From the NCBI GenBank assembly GCA_017623595.1, contig JAGAOU010000032.1, positions 1 through 60,572 of the forward strand: 60,572 nt of DNA, given 5' to 3'. The position numbers and the translations under genes were made by a program. Source of the stretch: Clostridia bacterium. GTDB taxonomy: Bacteria; Bacillota; Clostridia; Oscillospirales; UBA644. The notes under the pieces were generated by a model, which was not told where the DNA came from, ran no database searches, and saw only the letters and a list, made by a program, of their open reading frames with translations. Shown piece after piece: positions 1 through 9,684 of this stretch; position 1 is the stretch's first letter; each line of letters begins with the position of its first letter.

Positions 1-58
1 AGGCAAAAATCGAAGAGTAAACAGATATGATAAAGAGGCGCTGAAAAGCGCCTCTCAG
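1..58 (+). repeat. Inverted copy of the GH2 gene 3' end and its hairpin
   Basis: These 58 bases are the exact reverse complement of 371-428, which hold the last codons, stop and downstream hairpin of the GH2 gene. Read on the plus strand, the copy encodes the same terminal residues AKIEE and a stop ending at base 20. Beyond base 58 the match decays but TGTCGA persists, so this is a diverged duplication and not a chance palindrome. It may be the tail of a second, convergent GH2 gene entering from the left, or a fold-back assembly artefact at a contig edge. Confidence 0.8.
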
Positions 59-96
59 TTTGTCGACAAACCATAAAAATAATCTTTTTGTCCCAT

Positions 97-292
97 ACAA
101 TCCTTCAGTCTCGCCTATGGCGAGCCAGCTCCCTTTACATAAGGGAGCCTGACCGTTGCGCACGAGCGTCCTATTATTTTACTGTCTGAGAGCGGCTCTT
201 GAACAGCGAAAAAACATTGAGAAATGCACAAAAATAAAGCCTCCCTTGTGTAAAGGGAGGGGGGGGGGACCGCAAAGCGGTGGAAGGATTGT
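97..292. repeat. MITE-like noncoding element with terminal inverted repeats
   Basis: The ends are ACAATCCTT (97-105) and AAGGATTGT (284-292). Inside them are inverted blocks CTCCCTTTAC and GTAAAGGGAG. The interior holds no coding sequence and carries a run of about ten G at 259-268. Sequences of this look are scattered in intergenic regions of many gut Clostridia (from memory, not checked). It sits exactly between the two arms of the 58-bp inverted repeat. Confidence 0.5.
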
Positions 293-370
293 TTCGGTTC
301 AAAAGTTACCTGTCATTCGCAAATAGAACATTTAAGTTTACAAAAAACCGGCTTGGACTTTTTCGACAGG

Positions 371-428
371 CTGAGAGGCGCTTTTCAGCGCCTCTTTATC
401 ATATCTGTTTACTCTTCGATTTTTGCCT
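371..428 (-). repeat. Second arm of the 58-bp inverted repeat
   Basis: It contains the final GH2 codons (409-428) and the hairpin AGAGGCGCT-TTTC-AGCGCCTCT at 374-395. That hairpin is the likely transcription end for the GH2 gene, although no T-run follows on the minus strand. It is identical to 1-58 in inverted orientation. Confidence 0.8.
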
Positions 429-2160
429 TGCGGGTATTGATTGCGTGGAAAATGGCGGGGTCAAACTTGAACTTACGGTCGTAGGTCAGAAGACCGTTGC
501 ATTCCTGCTCCACGTCGGTGATCTGGGTGTAGCAGAAGCCCATCATATGTTCGTTGTCCAGAAGAACGTCGGTCAGCCCCTTGTAGCGGGCAATAAATTC
601 TTCTTCGGTCTTGACGGACACACCGTAGCCCCAGGAATCGGAGGGAGAACTGACGTCCCATTTAATGCCGCCGTATTCGCTCATAAACACGGGGGTTCCG
701 TCATAAATCTGACGCTTGGGCTCTTTGCGATAAGATTGATCGGCCACGATACCCTCGTCGATCTTGGCATAGTACGAGGCAAACTTCTTGGGATTTTGCT
801 CATAATCATGAACGTCCCAAAGGCCACAGTGAACCACGTGGTAGTTACCGCTGGTGTCGATGCAGGGGCGGGTGGGGTCGGTATATCTTGTGGCACGGTA
901 AATCATATCAAGTACATCGCCGCACTGACGGGCATTGCCCTCGTTGAAGGAGTCCCAGGTTTCGTTGAAGGGACACCAGCCGATGACCGAGGGATGGGAG
1001 AAGTCCCGTTCCACCGATTCCAGCCACTCACGAAGATAATTCTTCATAGCGGAGGCATCGGAAATGGAAATGCCCCAGGAGGGATATTCGCCCCAAACCA
1101 GATAGCCCAGCTTGTCCGCCCAGTAGAGATAGGTGGGTTCAAAGACCTTTTGATGGAGACGGGCGCCGTTGAAGCCCAACTGCATGGAACAGACAATATC
1201 GTTCTTCAGGGCTTCTTCGGAGGGGGCGGTGTAAATGCCGTCGGGATAGAACCCCTGATCGAGAACGAAACGACCGAAGAAGGGCTTGCCGTTGAGGGTC
1301 ATACCCTTGTCGGTCAGACCGACCTCACGCAGACCGAAGTAGCCGCAGAAGGAATCCGCCACGGCACCGTTCTTTTCCAAGGAAACGGAAAGATCATAAA
1401 GGCGTCCTTCGCCGATTTCCCAAAGATGGGCTTCCTTCAAAGAAAGGGTGAGGGTGACGGCATTGCCGTTGACCACGGTGGATGCAGAGCCCATATCCGC
1501 CCCCTCGTAGGAAGCGTTGACCGACAGTTTTCCGCCGATGGAGGCCCCCGTCACCTGAAATTGCAGGGTAACGGCAGCATTGGCCACGTCGGGATACACA
1601 CGGTAGGTCTCCACCCGCGCGGCGTCCACGGGTTCCAGCCAAACCGACTGCCAAATGCCCGTGGTACGAGTATAGAAACAACCGTAAGAATTGAACCGAT
1701 GGCTCTGCTTGCCCGAGGGCTGCTTGTTACTCCTAAGATCATCGAAGGCAGAAAGCATAATAACATTTTCCCCGTCGGTCAAAGCGTCGGTAATGTCAAA
1801 AGCAAAGGGGGTGTAACCGCCCATATGGGTACCAACCTTTTTGCCATTGACGTAGACTGTGGCAAAATAATCAACAGCGCCGAAATGAAGCACCGTCCGC
1901 TTGCCTTGAAAGGATTCGGGCAGGGTGATTGCTTTACGGTACCACACACAGTTCATAAAATCCTTGTGTCCCACGCCGGAAAGATCACTTTCGGGGCAGT
2001 AGGGAACGGTAATTTTGCCGTCCAAAGAGGGGCGCTCCCAATATTTTTTCCATTCGCCCACGCAGGCGTTGTCAATTTCGAATTCCCATTCGCCGTTCAG
2101 GCACAACCAATCCTTGCGAACCAACTGAGGGCGGGGATATTCTTTTCTCAAATCAACCAT
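409..2160 (-). CDS. Glycoside hydrolase family 2 enzyme (beta-galactosidase/glucuronidase type)
   Basis: The 583-residue protein has the GH2 order. A sugar-binding jelly-roll domain (about 1-180) is followed by an Ig-like sandwich (about 180-285) and a TIM barrel. In the barrel, WCPFNETWDSF gives the acid/base Glu400 and MSEYGGI gives the nucleophile Glu495. It has no signal peptide, so it acts in the cytoplasm, probably releasing a terminal beta-linked sugar from an imported oligosaccharide. It is shorter than LacZ (about 1,000 residues) and close to beta-glucuronidase length, but the substrate cannot be read from sequence. The start has GGAG nine bases upstream. It is monocistronic and reads out to the left. 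Confidence 0.9.
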   Translation of the reverse strand: MVDLRKEYPRPQLVRKDWLCLNGEWEFEIDNACVGEWKKYWERPSLDGKITVPYCPESDLSGVGHKDFMNCVWYRKAITLPESFQGKRTVLHFGAVDYFATVYVNGKKVGTHMGGYTPFAFDITDALTDGENVIMLSAFDDLRSNKQPSGKQSHRFNSYGCFYTRTTGIWQSVWLEPVDAARVETYRVYPDVANAAVTLQFQVTGASIGGKLSVNASYEGADMGSASTVVNGNAVTLTLSLKEAHLWEIGEGRLYDLSVSLEKNGAVADSFCGYFGLREVGLTDKGMTLNGKPFFGRFVLDQGFYPDGIYTAPSEEALKNDIVCSMQLGFNGARLHQKVFEPTYLYWADKLGYLVWGEYPSWGISISDASAMKNYLREWLESVERDFSHPSVIGWCPFNETWDSFNEGNARQCGDVLDMIYRATRYTDPTRPCIDTSGNYHVVHCGLWDVHDYEQNPKKFASYYAKIDEGIVADQSYRKEPKRQIYDGTPVFMSEYGGIKWDVSSPSDSWGYGVSVKTEEEFIARYKGLTDVLLDNEHMMGFCYTQITDVEQECNGLLTYDRKFKFDPAIFHAINTRKAKIEE

Positions 2161-2267
2161 AACAAATACTCCAATCGAATTGTAATTATCGATACCATCA
2201 GTATATCATATTTTTGTCTGTAAAGAAAGAAGGAAAAACAACTCAAAAGTGAGGAATATAAACATTC

Positions 2268-3017
2268 TTAAAAACCAAGAGGCGGAGGATCGGAAGAAAA
2301 GTTCTCCCATTCTTCGGGAACAATAATTTCAATCTGAGAAGCATCAAAGGTAACAAACTCAATCCGTACCGTATGAAGCACATCAAAAGGACGGTCCTCT
2401 ACAATAAGATACGAATCGGCAAACTCGAACTTTACTTCCAAGGGAACGCCGTCAGGAGAAAAGAACATTTCCAGTTGTAAATCTCCATATGCGGTAGGCT
2501 CTCCATAGAACTCTACATAATTAACCAAATCGAGGCGCATCCAATCCCCCGAAAGAGTTGCGCGGAGTCGATACCCATCCTCTGTTTCTTCCAAGACAGC
2601 CTTTCGCTTGATTATGCTCAAAGGAAAGGTGAGTTGGCCACCAATTCCCCATTGAGACGTATTTCCGTTCCAGTCGGTACGTTGCCCGTGACCGGCAGAC
2701 CAGCGATAGAACTTTCCGTTCGCGTGAATACATTCAATTTGAGGTTTTCCCTGGCGGTTGATTATTACAGAGGCCGCATCGGGAAGAATTTTTTCCTCAT
2801 AGGTGGATTTGCTCTTTCTTATCTGTCCGAATTCATCCGGTTCCCTAAGATTCTCCCAATATTCCACAGTAATAATATAGTGAATCGTCGAACCGTCTGC
2901 GGTATACTGCTTATACCCCTCCAGAAGCTCGTTTATGCGATCCTCATCGGAAGGTGTGCAGGAAGAGAATGAAAAAATCATTGCAAACAACAGAAAAAAC
3001 AGACATAATTTTTTCAT
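2268..3017 (-). CDS. Lipoprotein of unknown function
   Basis: I do not recognise the family. The protein (249 residues from the chosen ATG) begins MKKLCLFFLLFAMIFSFSSC, a lipoprotein signal peptide with the lipid-modified Cys at about residue 20. The rest is a soluble, beta-rich domain with alternating charged and hydrophobic residues and a late cluster of short beta segments (VRIEFVTFD, IEIIVPEEW). This resembles lipoproteins that carry hydrophobic ligands or sense the envelope, but that is only impression. It is the last gene of the tex operon, 34 bases after another lipoprotein. An in-frame upstream extension lacks a signal peptide and was not used. Confidence 0.75.
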   Translation of the reverse strand: MKKLCLFFLLFAMIFSFSSCTPSDEDRINELLEGYKQYTADGSTIHYIITVEYWENLREPDEFGQIRKSKSTYEEKILPDAASVIINRQGKPQIECIHANGKFYRWSAGHGQRTDWNGNTSQWGIGGQLTFPLSIIKRKAVLEETEDGYRLRATLSGDWMRLDLVNYVEFYGEPTAYGDLQLEMFFSPDGVPLEVKFEFADSYLIVEDRPFDVLHTVRIEFVTFDASQIEIIVPEEWENFSSDPPPLGF

Positions 3018-3051
3018 AACAAACCTCGCTTCCACATCGTAGGGGGTTCTG

Positions 3052-3900
3052 TTATTCTTTCTCCGAATCCTCGGAAGATTCCGTATCGGTTTCGGCCTGC
3101 TGATACTGATCCGCATCCGCGGGCGCCGCAACCGAAATCTGAGCGGGATCGGTGGAGAGAATCCTATAGGTGACATCCATCTTCATCTGAAGCTCTACCC
3201 CATTGTCCAGCACCGTCACATCGCCCCCCACCGTCATTTTCTGCAGAACAGAGGAAGGAGAAAAGGAAAGGGAAACATAAAAATCCGTGGTTTTTGTAAA
3301 ACGGATTCCCGTTTCCACAGAGGGGTCTTCCGTTTCCGGAACATCCTCGGAATCCTTCGCCACGGCAGAAAGATTCAAAAGACCGGTCACATCCACCGTA
3401 GGATCGGAAAGAACCACGTGACAGGATCCGTCTTCACTGCGCAGAAGTGTCTTTTGACCGAACATTCCAAGATTCTCCGCAGTAAAGGGAAGCTGCTGTT
3501 GCAGCGCCGTCTCTGCCTCGGTCAGAGCTGCGGGGCCTTTCACCTTGACACCCAACGCCTCCGCATACAAAATGCCGCCCACATAGGTAAAGCTATAGGG
3601 CACAGAAACATCTCCCACCGAGGTTTGGGTGGCAACCGACAGATTGTCACCCTTGCGGGCGACCTGTGCCGTAAGAAGCACCACCATATCTGCCAGGGTG
3701 TATTCCGCCTTCATCTCATAGGACACGGCGGGCAGATCCAGCCCCTTAAAGTTGGAGAGAAGATAATTCACCGTTTCCTCATCGGACATCCCTTGCAACT
3801 GCTCCGTCGAGGGGGCCAAGGGCAATTCATAACTGCAGGCTCCGAAGGAAACAAGCAAAATCAGCCCAAGAACAAGGGCGAGCATTGATTTCAATTTCAT
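3052..3900 (-). CDS. Lipoprotein of unknown function
   Basis: The 282-residue protein starts with a classical lipoprotein signal (MKLKSMLALVLGLILLVSFGAC). It has a beta-rich body and an acidic, Gln/Ser-rich tail (about the last 25 residues, ending SSEDSEKE). The body repeats long amphipathic beta strands such as YEMKAEYTLADMVVLLTAQV and VELQMKMDVTYRIL. This is reminiscent of lipoproteins with a concave ligand-binding sheet (LolA/LppX-like), but no family can be asserted. It lies 15 bases after the HAD gene and 34 bases before the next lipoprotein, so all are likely co-transcribed. Confidence 0.75.
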   Translation of the reverse strand: MKLKSMLALVLGLILLVSFGACSYELPLAPSTEQLQGMSDEETVNYLLSNFKGLDLPAVSYEMKAEYTLADMVVLLTAQVARKGDNLSVATQTSVGDVSVPYSFTYVGGILYAEALGVKVKGPAALTEAETALQQQLPFTAENLGMFGQKTLLRSEDGSCHVVLSDPTVDVTGLLNLSAVAKDSEDVPETEDPSVETGIRFTKTTDFYVSLSFSPSSVLQKMTVGGDVTVLDNGVELQMKMDVTYRILSTDPAQISVAAPADADQYQQAETDTESSEDSEKE

Positions 3901-3915
3901 AAAAACCTCCAAAAA

Positions 3916-4677
3916 TCACCCGAAGCGGCGCGCCAATTCGTCAATGACATCCCCCACGGCCCCCTCTCGGCAAGAGCAGACCGGGTTGGGATGTACGGCG
4001 CAAACCTCAGGGCAGGCATTGGACGGCGCAAAGGCAAGATCCGCCGCAAGAAGCATGGTAACGTCGTTTTCATAATCCCCGACGGCGACCACGGTGTGTA
4101 CGTCATCGCAAATCTTGCGTAAAAAGGAAACACAATTCCCTTTTCCCCCAAGAGGCGAGATAAACTCCACCCCCGTGGACCAACTGCGGGAAATTCCGTA
4201 CCGCTCGCAAAAGGTTTCCTTTGCCAAATCCCGAAAGGCAACGGCCTCTTCCTCTGATGCAAAGCCATGACACACAATCTTGAACAAATCCGCACCCTTA
4301 TGTCCCAAAAAGGTTTCGACCACATTCCCGGGCGCCGCACGGACCAGTTCATCGGAAAAATCAAAGGTACAGATAGGTGCGGTGGATTGATCCAGCCATT
4401 CCAGCAATGCCCCGCATCCGTCCAGGGGAAAGGTCCAGATCACCCGCCCCGAATCGCAGTCGGTAATGCAGGCACCGTTATCCGACACCACAGGAGCATT
4501 GACTCGGAAGGGAAAGGTGTGCTGATAGCCGGCAGGGCGTCCCGTCGCCAAGGTAAAACGGCCACCCTCCGACTGAAAATAGGCAATGGCATCCAGATTC
4601 CGTTGGGGAATCTCCTTCCCGATTGCCAGCGTTCCATCCACATCGGAGCAAAGCAAAACTCCGTCAAAACGTCCCAT
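3916..4677 (-). CDS. HAD superfamily (Cof/IIB type) phosphatase
   Basis: The 253-residue protein has HAD motif I CSDVDGTLAIG (Asp12 nucleophile, Asp14), motif II-like TLATGRP, and motif IV GDYENDVTMLLAA. The cap inserted between motifs II and III makes it subclass IIB, which hydrolyses sugar phosphates, nucleotide phosphates or flavin precursors. It is cytosolic; the substrate is not predictable. It is three bases from the DUF308 stop codon, so translation is probably coupled. Confidence 0.88.
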   Translation of the reverse strand: MGRFDGVLLCSDVDGTLAIGKEIPQRNLDAIAYFQSEGGRFTLATGRPAGYQHTFPFRVNAPVVSDNGACITDCDSGRVIWTFPLDGCGALLEWLDQSTAPICTFDFSDELVRAAPGNVVETFLGHKGADLFKIVCHGFASEEEAVAFRDLAKETFCERYGISRSWSTGVEFISPLGGKGNCVSFLRKICDDVHTVVAVGDYENDVTMLLAADLAFAPSNACPEVCAVHPNPVCSCREGAVGDVIDELARRFG

Positions 4678-4680
4678 AGA

Positions 4681-5271
4681 TCAGTCCTCGTCCACCTCAC
4701 CGGAAACGGGAACCAGGTCCGAAGAGCCCTCCCGCTCCGCATCGGCGGCGTAAAGAGCATAACGGATAACCGAATAAAGATTCTGAAGACCGTCCAAAAG
4801 CACGGAAACACCGAGAATAATGATGGTCACGTTGACCGTACCGAAGGGGTTTGCAATAATAAGAATACCGAAGGCCATCACAATCAGCGCCCCGACCAGA
4901 ACGCCGATCCAGTCCTTCTGTTTAGCCTTGCGAGATTGGAAGGCGTTTTTCAGTTTGAATACACCGTCCAGGAAGATCAAAATCCCCACAAACATGTAAA
5001 TATCGTTCATCACAACCGAAACATTGGAAAGTTCACTACGAATGATCACAAATCCGAACATGGCAAGGAGCACGCCCACCAGCATGGAATCCACAATGTC
5101 CGCACGGCTGAAGAAGTGGCGGATCACCTTGGCAATGCCGAAGAGAATCAACCCCGCGCCGGCAATATAGCCCAAAACAGAGGCAATAAACTCGGGAACA
5201 CAGATAAGCACAATACCGACGGCGGTAATGGCCAGAGACGAGATCAGATAGAACCAACGAATTTTTTTCAT
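4681..5271 (-). CDS. DUF308/HdeD-like membrane protein
   Basis: The 196-residue protein has about six hydrophobic segments in three pairs, each with the small-residue pattern seen in DUF308 proteins (for example GYIAGAGLILFGIAKVI and VLVGALIVMAFGILIIANP). The C-terminal 30 residues are cytosolic and charged. HdeD in E. coli is linked to acid resistance, but for clostridial members the function is unknown. It lies between tex and the HAD gene with short spacers. Confidence 0.8.
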   Translation of the reverse strand: MKKIRWFYLISSLAITAVGIVLICVPEFIASVLGYIAGAGLILFGIAKVIRHFFSRADIVDSMLVGVLLAMFGFVIIRSELSNVSVVMNDIYMFVGILIFLDGVFKLKNAFQSRKAKQKDWIGVLVGALIVMAFGILIIANPFGTVNVTIIILGVSVLLDGLQNLYSVIRYALYAADAEREGSSDLVPVSGEVDED

Positions 5272-5288
5272 AACAGGTACCTTCCTTC

Positions 5289-7430
5289 TTATTTGTTATC
5301 CTTGCGCATGGTCAAGGAAATACGTTTCTTTGCCACATCCACGCTCAGCACGCGGACCTCCACCACATCGCCCACCTTCACCACATCGGAAGGATGCTTG
5401 ACGTAGCGGTCTGCCAGTTGGGAAATATGAACCAAACCGTCCTGATGCACGCCGATGTCCACAAAGGCGCCGAAGTCGATGACGTTACGCACCGTGCCCT
5501 TCAGCACCATGCCCTCGGTCAGGTCGGAAAGATCCATCACATCACTGCGCAACAGAGGCGCGGGAAGATCATCGCGGATATCCCGTCCGGGGCGCGCAAG
5601 CTCGGGGATCATATCGTTGAGGGTGGGAAGTCCCACACCGCAGGCCTCGGCGGCTTTCGCCCGACCGTACTTTTCCACACGGGAAACAATCTCGGCATGA
5701 ACCGTTTCGGGAGAAGCGTCGGAAAGAGCCAGAATCTCCAGCAGCTTTTGAGCGGCGGGATAGGATTCGGGATGCACGGCGGTGTTGTCCAAAGGATTTT
5801 TCCCGTGAGGGATCCGTAAAAAGCCCGCACATTGTTCAAAGGCCTTCACTCCCAGCTTTTTCACCTTCAATAGCTGCTTGCGCTCGGTAAACCCGCCCGT
5901 CTCATCCCGGTATGCCACAATGTTTTTGGCAATGCCCGCATTGATGCCCGCAACATAAGACAGAAGAGAGGGAGAAGCGGTATTCAGATCCACGCCCACA
6001 CTGTTCACGCAATCCTCCACCACCCCCGTCAAAGTCTCGTCCAGTCGGGCAGGAGGCATATCATGCTGATACTGTCCCACACCGATGGCTTTGGGGTCGA
6101 TCTTGACCAATTCTGCCAAGGGATCCTGCAAACGACGGGCGATGGACACGGCGGAACGGAGGGAAACATCAAATTGAGGGAATTCCTCCGCCCCCAGCTT
6201 GGATGCGGAATAGACCGATGCCCCCGCCTCGCTGACCACCATATACGTCACCTTGCGGGACGCTCTTTTGATGGTGTCGGCCACGAAAATTTCCGCTTCC
6301 TTGGAGGCGGTGCCGTTGCCGATGGAGATGCAGTCTACTTTATATTTATCAATCCACTGCAGAATCTTTGCCGCAGATTCCGCCGTTTTATTCTGGGGCG
6401 GGGTGGGGTAAATAACCCCCGTATCCAGAACCATCCCCGTAGGATCCACAACGGCAAGCTTGCACCCTGTGCGGTAGGCGGGGTCCACCGCCAAAACCAC
6501 CTTACCCTTCACGGGAGGTTGCATGAGAAGCTGCTTGAGATTCATACCGAACATTTTGATGGCCTGCTCGGAAGCGGAAGCAAAGAGATCGGAGCGCAGT
6601 TCCCGTTCCACGGAGGGGAAGATCAAACGGGACCAGGCGTCCTCGCAGGCGGCACGGACAAACTCTGCCGCATAGCTTCCGCTACGGACAAATTGGGATT
6701 CCATCAGATGGGAAACCTCGCCGCAAAGAATTTTCACCTTCAGTTTTTCTTCCTTTTCACCCCGATTCACCGCAAGAATACGGTGAGAGGGGATCTTACG
6801 CAGAGGCTCTTCGTAATCATAATAAAGGCGATACACCGTATCCTCTTCGGTGGCGGCATCGGAACGGAGCAGTCCCTCGGCAAAGATTTTTTCCTTCAGC
6901 TGCTTACGCAAAGCGGCATCGTCGGAAACCATCTCTGCAATGATATCGGAAGCTCCTGCCAGCGCATCCTCGGCGCTTTCCACGCCCTTTTCGGCATCCA
7001 CGTATTCCGCCGCTTCCGCCAGCAGATCCCCCTGCTTTTCCTGCCCAAACAGATGCAGAGCCAGAGGCTCCAGCCCCTTTTCCTTTGCGATGGTGGCGCG
7101 AGTACGACGCTTGGGCTTGTAGGGGCGGTAGAGATCCTCCACCTCCGCAAGGGTTACGGCGGCGTCAATGGCAGACTTCAACTCCTCGGTCAACTTTCCC
7201 TGCTCTTCGATAGAGGCGCAAACCTCTTCCCGACGCTTCTGCAAATTTCGTAGATATTGGAGACGGTCGGCAAATTCACGGAGCACCTGATCGTCGCAGG
7301 AGCCGGTCATCTCTTTGCGGTAACGGGCAATAAAGGGGATGGTGTTCCCGTCATCGATCAATTTTATAATATTCCCCACCAGATCCTCACGGATCTTAAA
7401 CTCGGCGGAAAGGATCTTCAATTCTTCCAT
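5289..7430 (-). CDS. tex: Tex-family RNA-binding transcription accessory protein
   Basis: Tex binds RNA through a C-terminal S1 domain and acts in transcript or ribosome-associated quality control; the cytosolic role is not fully defined. The 713-residue product has the normal family length. It has an N-terminal helical Tex domain, a central YqgF/RNase H-like fold (VVLAVDPAYRTGCKLAVVD), helix-hairpin-helix segments (LLSYVAGINAGIAKNIVAYR), and an S1 domain over the last 75 residues (GTVRNVIDFGAFVDIG). The ATG at 7430 was chosen over two upstream in-frame starts because AAAGGA sits eight bases before it. It heads an operon with DUF308, HAD and two lipoproteins. Confidence 0.95.
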   Translation of the reverse strand: MEELKILSAEFKIREDLVGNIIKLIDDGNTIPFIARYRKEMTGSCDDQVLREFADRLQYLRNLQKRREEVCASIEEQGKLTEELKSAIDAAVTLAEVEDLYRPYKPKRRTRATIAKEKGLEPLALHLFGQEKQGDLLAEAAEYVDAEKGVESAEDALAGASDIIAEMVSDDAALRKQLKEKIFAEGLLRSDAATEEDTVYRLYYDYEEPLRKIPSHRILAVNRGEKEEKLKVKILCGEVSHLMESQFVRSGSYAAEFVRAACEDAWSRLIFPSVERELRSDLFASASEQAIKMFGMNLKQLLMQPPVKGKVVLAVDPAYRTGCKLAVVDPTGMVLDTGVIYPTPPQNKTAESAAKILQWIDKYKVDCISIGNGTASKEAEIFVADTIKRASRKVTYMVVSEAGASVYSASKLGAEEFPQFDVSLRSAVSIARRLQDPLAELVKIDPKAIGVGQYQHDMPPARLDETLTGVVEDCVNSVGVDLNTASPSLLSYVAGINAGIAKNIVAYRDETGGFTERKQLLKVKKLGVKAFEQCAGFLRIPHGKNPLDNTAVHPESYPAAQKLLEILALSDASPETVHAEIVSRVEKYGRAKAAEACGVGLPTLNDMIPELARPGRDIRDDLPAPLLRSDVMDLSDLTEGMVLKGTVRNVIDFGAFVDIGVHQDGLVHISQLADRYVKHPSDVVKVGDVVEVRVLSVDVAKKRISLTMRKDNK

Positions 7431-7479
7431 AGGTTGTTCCTTTCGGGGCATTTCTTCGGATTTTATCCTACCCCATCTT

Positions 7480-7508
7480 ATTATATCACAAAACTCTCCT
7501 TCCGTCAA
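7480..7508 (-). promoter_or_regulatory. Sigma-A promoter of the tex operon
   Basis: Minus strand reads TTGACG, 17 bases, TATAAT, about 50 bases before the tex start. Confidence 0.85.
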
Positions 7509-7533
7509 GCAAATTCCGCAAAAAACATACCAA

Positions 7534-7568
7534 AAATCAAAAAGACTGCCGCAAAAAAGCGACAGTCT
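7534..7568 (-). terminator. Intrinsic terminator of the amino acid ABC operon
   Basis: Minus strand: AGACTGTCGC and GCGGCAGTCT form a 10-bp stem around a T6 loop, followed by TTTTTGATTTTT. It sits 10 bases after the ATPase stop codon. Confidence 0.9.
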
Positions 7569-7577
7569 CTTGCAAAA

Positions 7578-8309
7578 TCAAAGCACTTTGGAAAGAAATT
7601 CCCGTGCGCGCTCGGTTTTGGGCGCGGCAAAGAATTCGGCGGGGGTGTTTTGTTCCATAATAACCCCTTCGTCCATAAACAGAACGCGGGTGCCCACTTC
7701 CTTGGCAAAGCCCATTTCGTGGGTAACCACCACCATGGTCATTCCGTCGGCGGCCAGTTGCTTCATCAGATCCAGAACCTCGCCCACCATTTCGGGGTCC
7801 AGGGCGGAGGTGGGCTCGTCGAAGAGGATCACCTCGGGATTCATGGCAAGGGCACGGACAATGGCGATGCGCTGCTTTTGTCCCCCCGAAAGCTGAGAAG
7901 GATAGGCATCTGCCTTATCCAACAGTCCCACACGGGCCAGCAGGCGCTTGGCGTTTTCTTCCGCCTCCTCCTTGGTCTGAAGCTTCAGCTTCACGGGAGC
8001 AATGGTAATATTCTCCAAAATGGTCTTATGGGGGAACAGATTAAAATGCTGAAAGACCATCCCCAACTTCTGACGGACCTTGTTGACGTTGCATTTGGGA
8101 TCGGTGATTTCCTCTCCATGGAAGTAAATCGCACCGTCGGTGGGCTCCTCCAAAAGATTCAGGCAACGCAAAAAGGTGGATTTTCCCGAGCCGGAGGGCC
8201 CGATGATAACCACTTTTTCGCCCTTTTCGATGGTTTCGTTAATCCCGCGCAAAACCTTGATTTCTCCGTTTTTGCCGAAGGATTTCACCAGATTTTTAAC
8301 CTCGATCAC
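7578..8309 (-). CDS. Polar amino acid ABC transporter ATP-binding protein
   Basis: The 243-residue ATPase powers uptake of polar amino acids with the permease and binding protein upstream. Walker A is GPSGSGKST, the signature is LSGGQKQR, Walker B is [13 protein letters not shown], and the H-loop lies in VVTHEMGFA. This matches the GlnQ/HisP class in length and motif spacing. The start codon is GTG, preceded by AAGGAGG ten bases upstream. Its first 14 bases overlap the end of the permease gene, so the two are translationally coupled. A terminator follows. Confidence 0.95.
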   Translation of the reverse strand: MIEVKNLVKSFGKNGEIKVLRGINETIEKGEKVVIIGPSGSGKSTFLRCLNLLEEPTDGAIYFHGEEITDPKCNVNKVRQKLGMVFQHFNLFPHKTILENITIAPVKLKLQTKEEAEENAKRLLARVGLLDKADAYPSQLSGGQKQRIAIVRALAMNPEVILFDEPTSALDPEMVGEVLDLMKQLAADGMTMVVVTHEMGFAKEVGTRVLFMDEGVIMEQNTPAEFFAAPKTERAREFLSKVL

Positions 8310-9684
8310 TCTTATGCAACCTCCTTTCCAGCAGTTTGACCAGATAAGACAGCCCCAACACCATCACCAGGTAGATCAAAGCCACCGCCAGCAGAGGCAT
8401 AAAGGCACTGAAGGTCTTACCGCGGATAATCTCACCGCCGCGGGTCAGGTCGGCAACGCCGATGTATGCAGCAACGGAGGTTTCCTTAAGAAGGGTAATG
8501 AATTCATTGGCAAGAGCGGGAAGAACCGCCTTGAAGGCCTGGGGGATGACGATATACCACATGGTCTGCACATAATTGAAGCCCAGACTACGGCCGGCTT
8601 CCATCTGTCCGTCATCCACGGCCATAATGCCGCCTCGGATGATTTCCGCAACGTAGGCACCGGAGTTGATGCCGAAGCAAATCACCGCCGCAATGAACTT
8701 ATCCACCCCAAGGGGCAAAAGCATAACAAAATAGATGATCAAAAGCTGCACCATAACGGGGGTGCCGCGAATGACAGTAAGATAAAAACGGCAGATCCCA
8801 TCTGCAATCTTCAGTTTTCCGATCTTGTCATAGGTACAACGGACAATGGCAACCACAACCCCCAACACCACGCCGATGATCAGCGAAAAGAAGGTGATGG
8901 CCAGGGTGGTCAAAAGGCCATCGGAGAGATAGCGCCAATAGCCATCCCCGAAATTGCGGACAAACTCATCGGAGAAATCATTCCACCAACGAACCAGAGG
9001 ATGGGAATTGTCGGGGCGTTCCAGAGTGGCAACGCTGAGGTCTACACATTCCATGAGTCCGCGGCGAATGTTGGCCTTGTTCTCAATGGAAACCTCTTTT
9101 CCGTCAATCACCAACGTCTTCAGCTCATTCACCTCGGTCTGCACCCGAAGGATGCCGCCAAAACAGGTGTTCACCACGGTTTCGTCGAAATAAGGCTGAA
9201 GAACCCCGTCCACTTCATAAAAGGTAATATCAATTTTTCCGCTGAGGGGCGATGCAGCACGAAAACGCTCTGCGATGGCCTTGTCGATGTTCAAACGGAT
9301 CTCGGTGCTGGTCATCTGCATGCCGTTGGGCTTCTGAGTAGAGAATTGGAACAGTGAATTCACGTCACCCATGATGGCACTGTAAGAATCCACCGTGGCA
9401 TAAGAGCAACGGAACACAATATCGGACTGTTCTCCATACTCCAAAGATTCCACCGTCACAACGGTTTTTTCGCGCAGGGTAAAAAGTCCTTCCCGATCGG
9501 ACTTCAGAACATCGGTCAGCGCCTTATCAAGCACCGACTGCGCCTGCTCCAAGGGGATCTCGCTTGCCTTTTGGGGGCCAAGAGAAAGGATCACCGACAC
9601 CGCCGTGGCAAGAATCAAAGCAACGATCAGGAACAAAACCGTCAGTTTTGTCCAAAACCATGCCTTGCTTTTTTGTTTTCTCAT
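8296..9684 (-). CDS. Amino acid ABC permease with an extra N-terminal extracytoplasmic domain
   Basis: The C-terminal 220 residues are a standard HisM/GlnP-type permease with five helices and the EAA loop ([24 protein letters not shown]). The protein is 462 residues, about twice the family norm. The excess is at the N-terminus: one membrane anchor (about 15-35) followed by roughly 170 residues predicted outside the membrane. That region is not an obvious periplasmic-binding-protein fold. Fused receptor domains are known in some Gram-positive GlnP proteins, but those are two-lobed and larger. The ATG at 9684 has AGGA six bases upstream; an earlier in-frame start lacks one. Confidence 0.9.
   Translation of the reverse strand: MRKQKSKAWFWTKLTVLFLIVALILATAVSVILSLGPQKASEIPLEQAQSVLDKALTDVLKSDREGLFTLREKTVVTVESLEYGEQSDIVFRCSYATVDSYSAIMGDVNSLFQFSTQKPNGMQMTSTEIRLNIDKAIAERFRAASPLSGKIDITFYEVDGVLQPYFDETVVNTCFGGILRVQTEVNELKTLVIDGKEVSIENKANIRRGLMECVDLSVATLERPDNSHPLVRWWNDFSDEFVRNFGDGYWRYLSDGLLTTLAITFFSLIIGVVLGVVVAIVRCTYDKIGKLKIADGICRFYLTVIRGTPVMVQLLIIYFVMLLPLGVDKFIAAVICFGINSGAYVAEIIRGGIMAVDDGQMEAGRSLGFNYVQTMWYIVIPQAFKAVLPALANEFITLLKETSVAAYIGVADLTRGGEIIRGKTFSAFMPLLAVALIYLVMVLGLSYLVKLLERRLHKSDRG

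Noticed and set aside
280-2223. 647-residue plus-strand reading frame opposite the GH2 gene
   Set aside because: The minus-strand GH2 gene has catalytic motifs and full domain order; the antisense frame has no recognisable domains and runs into the noncoding repeat.
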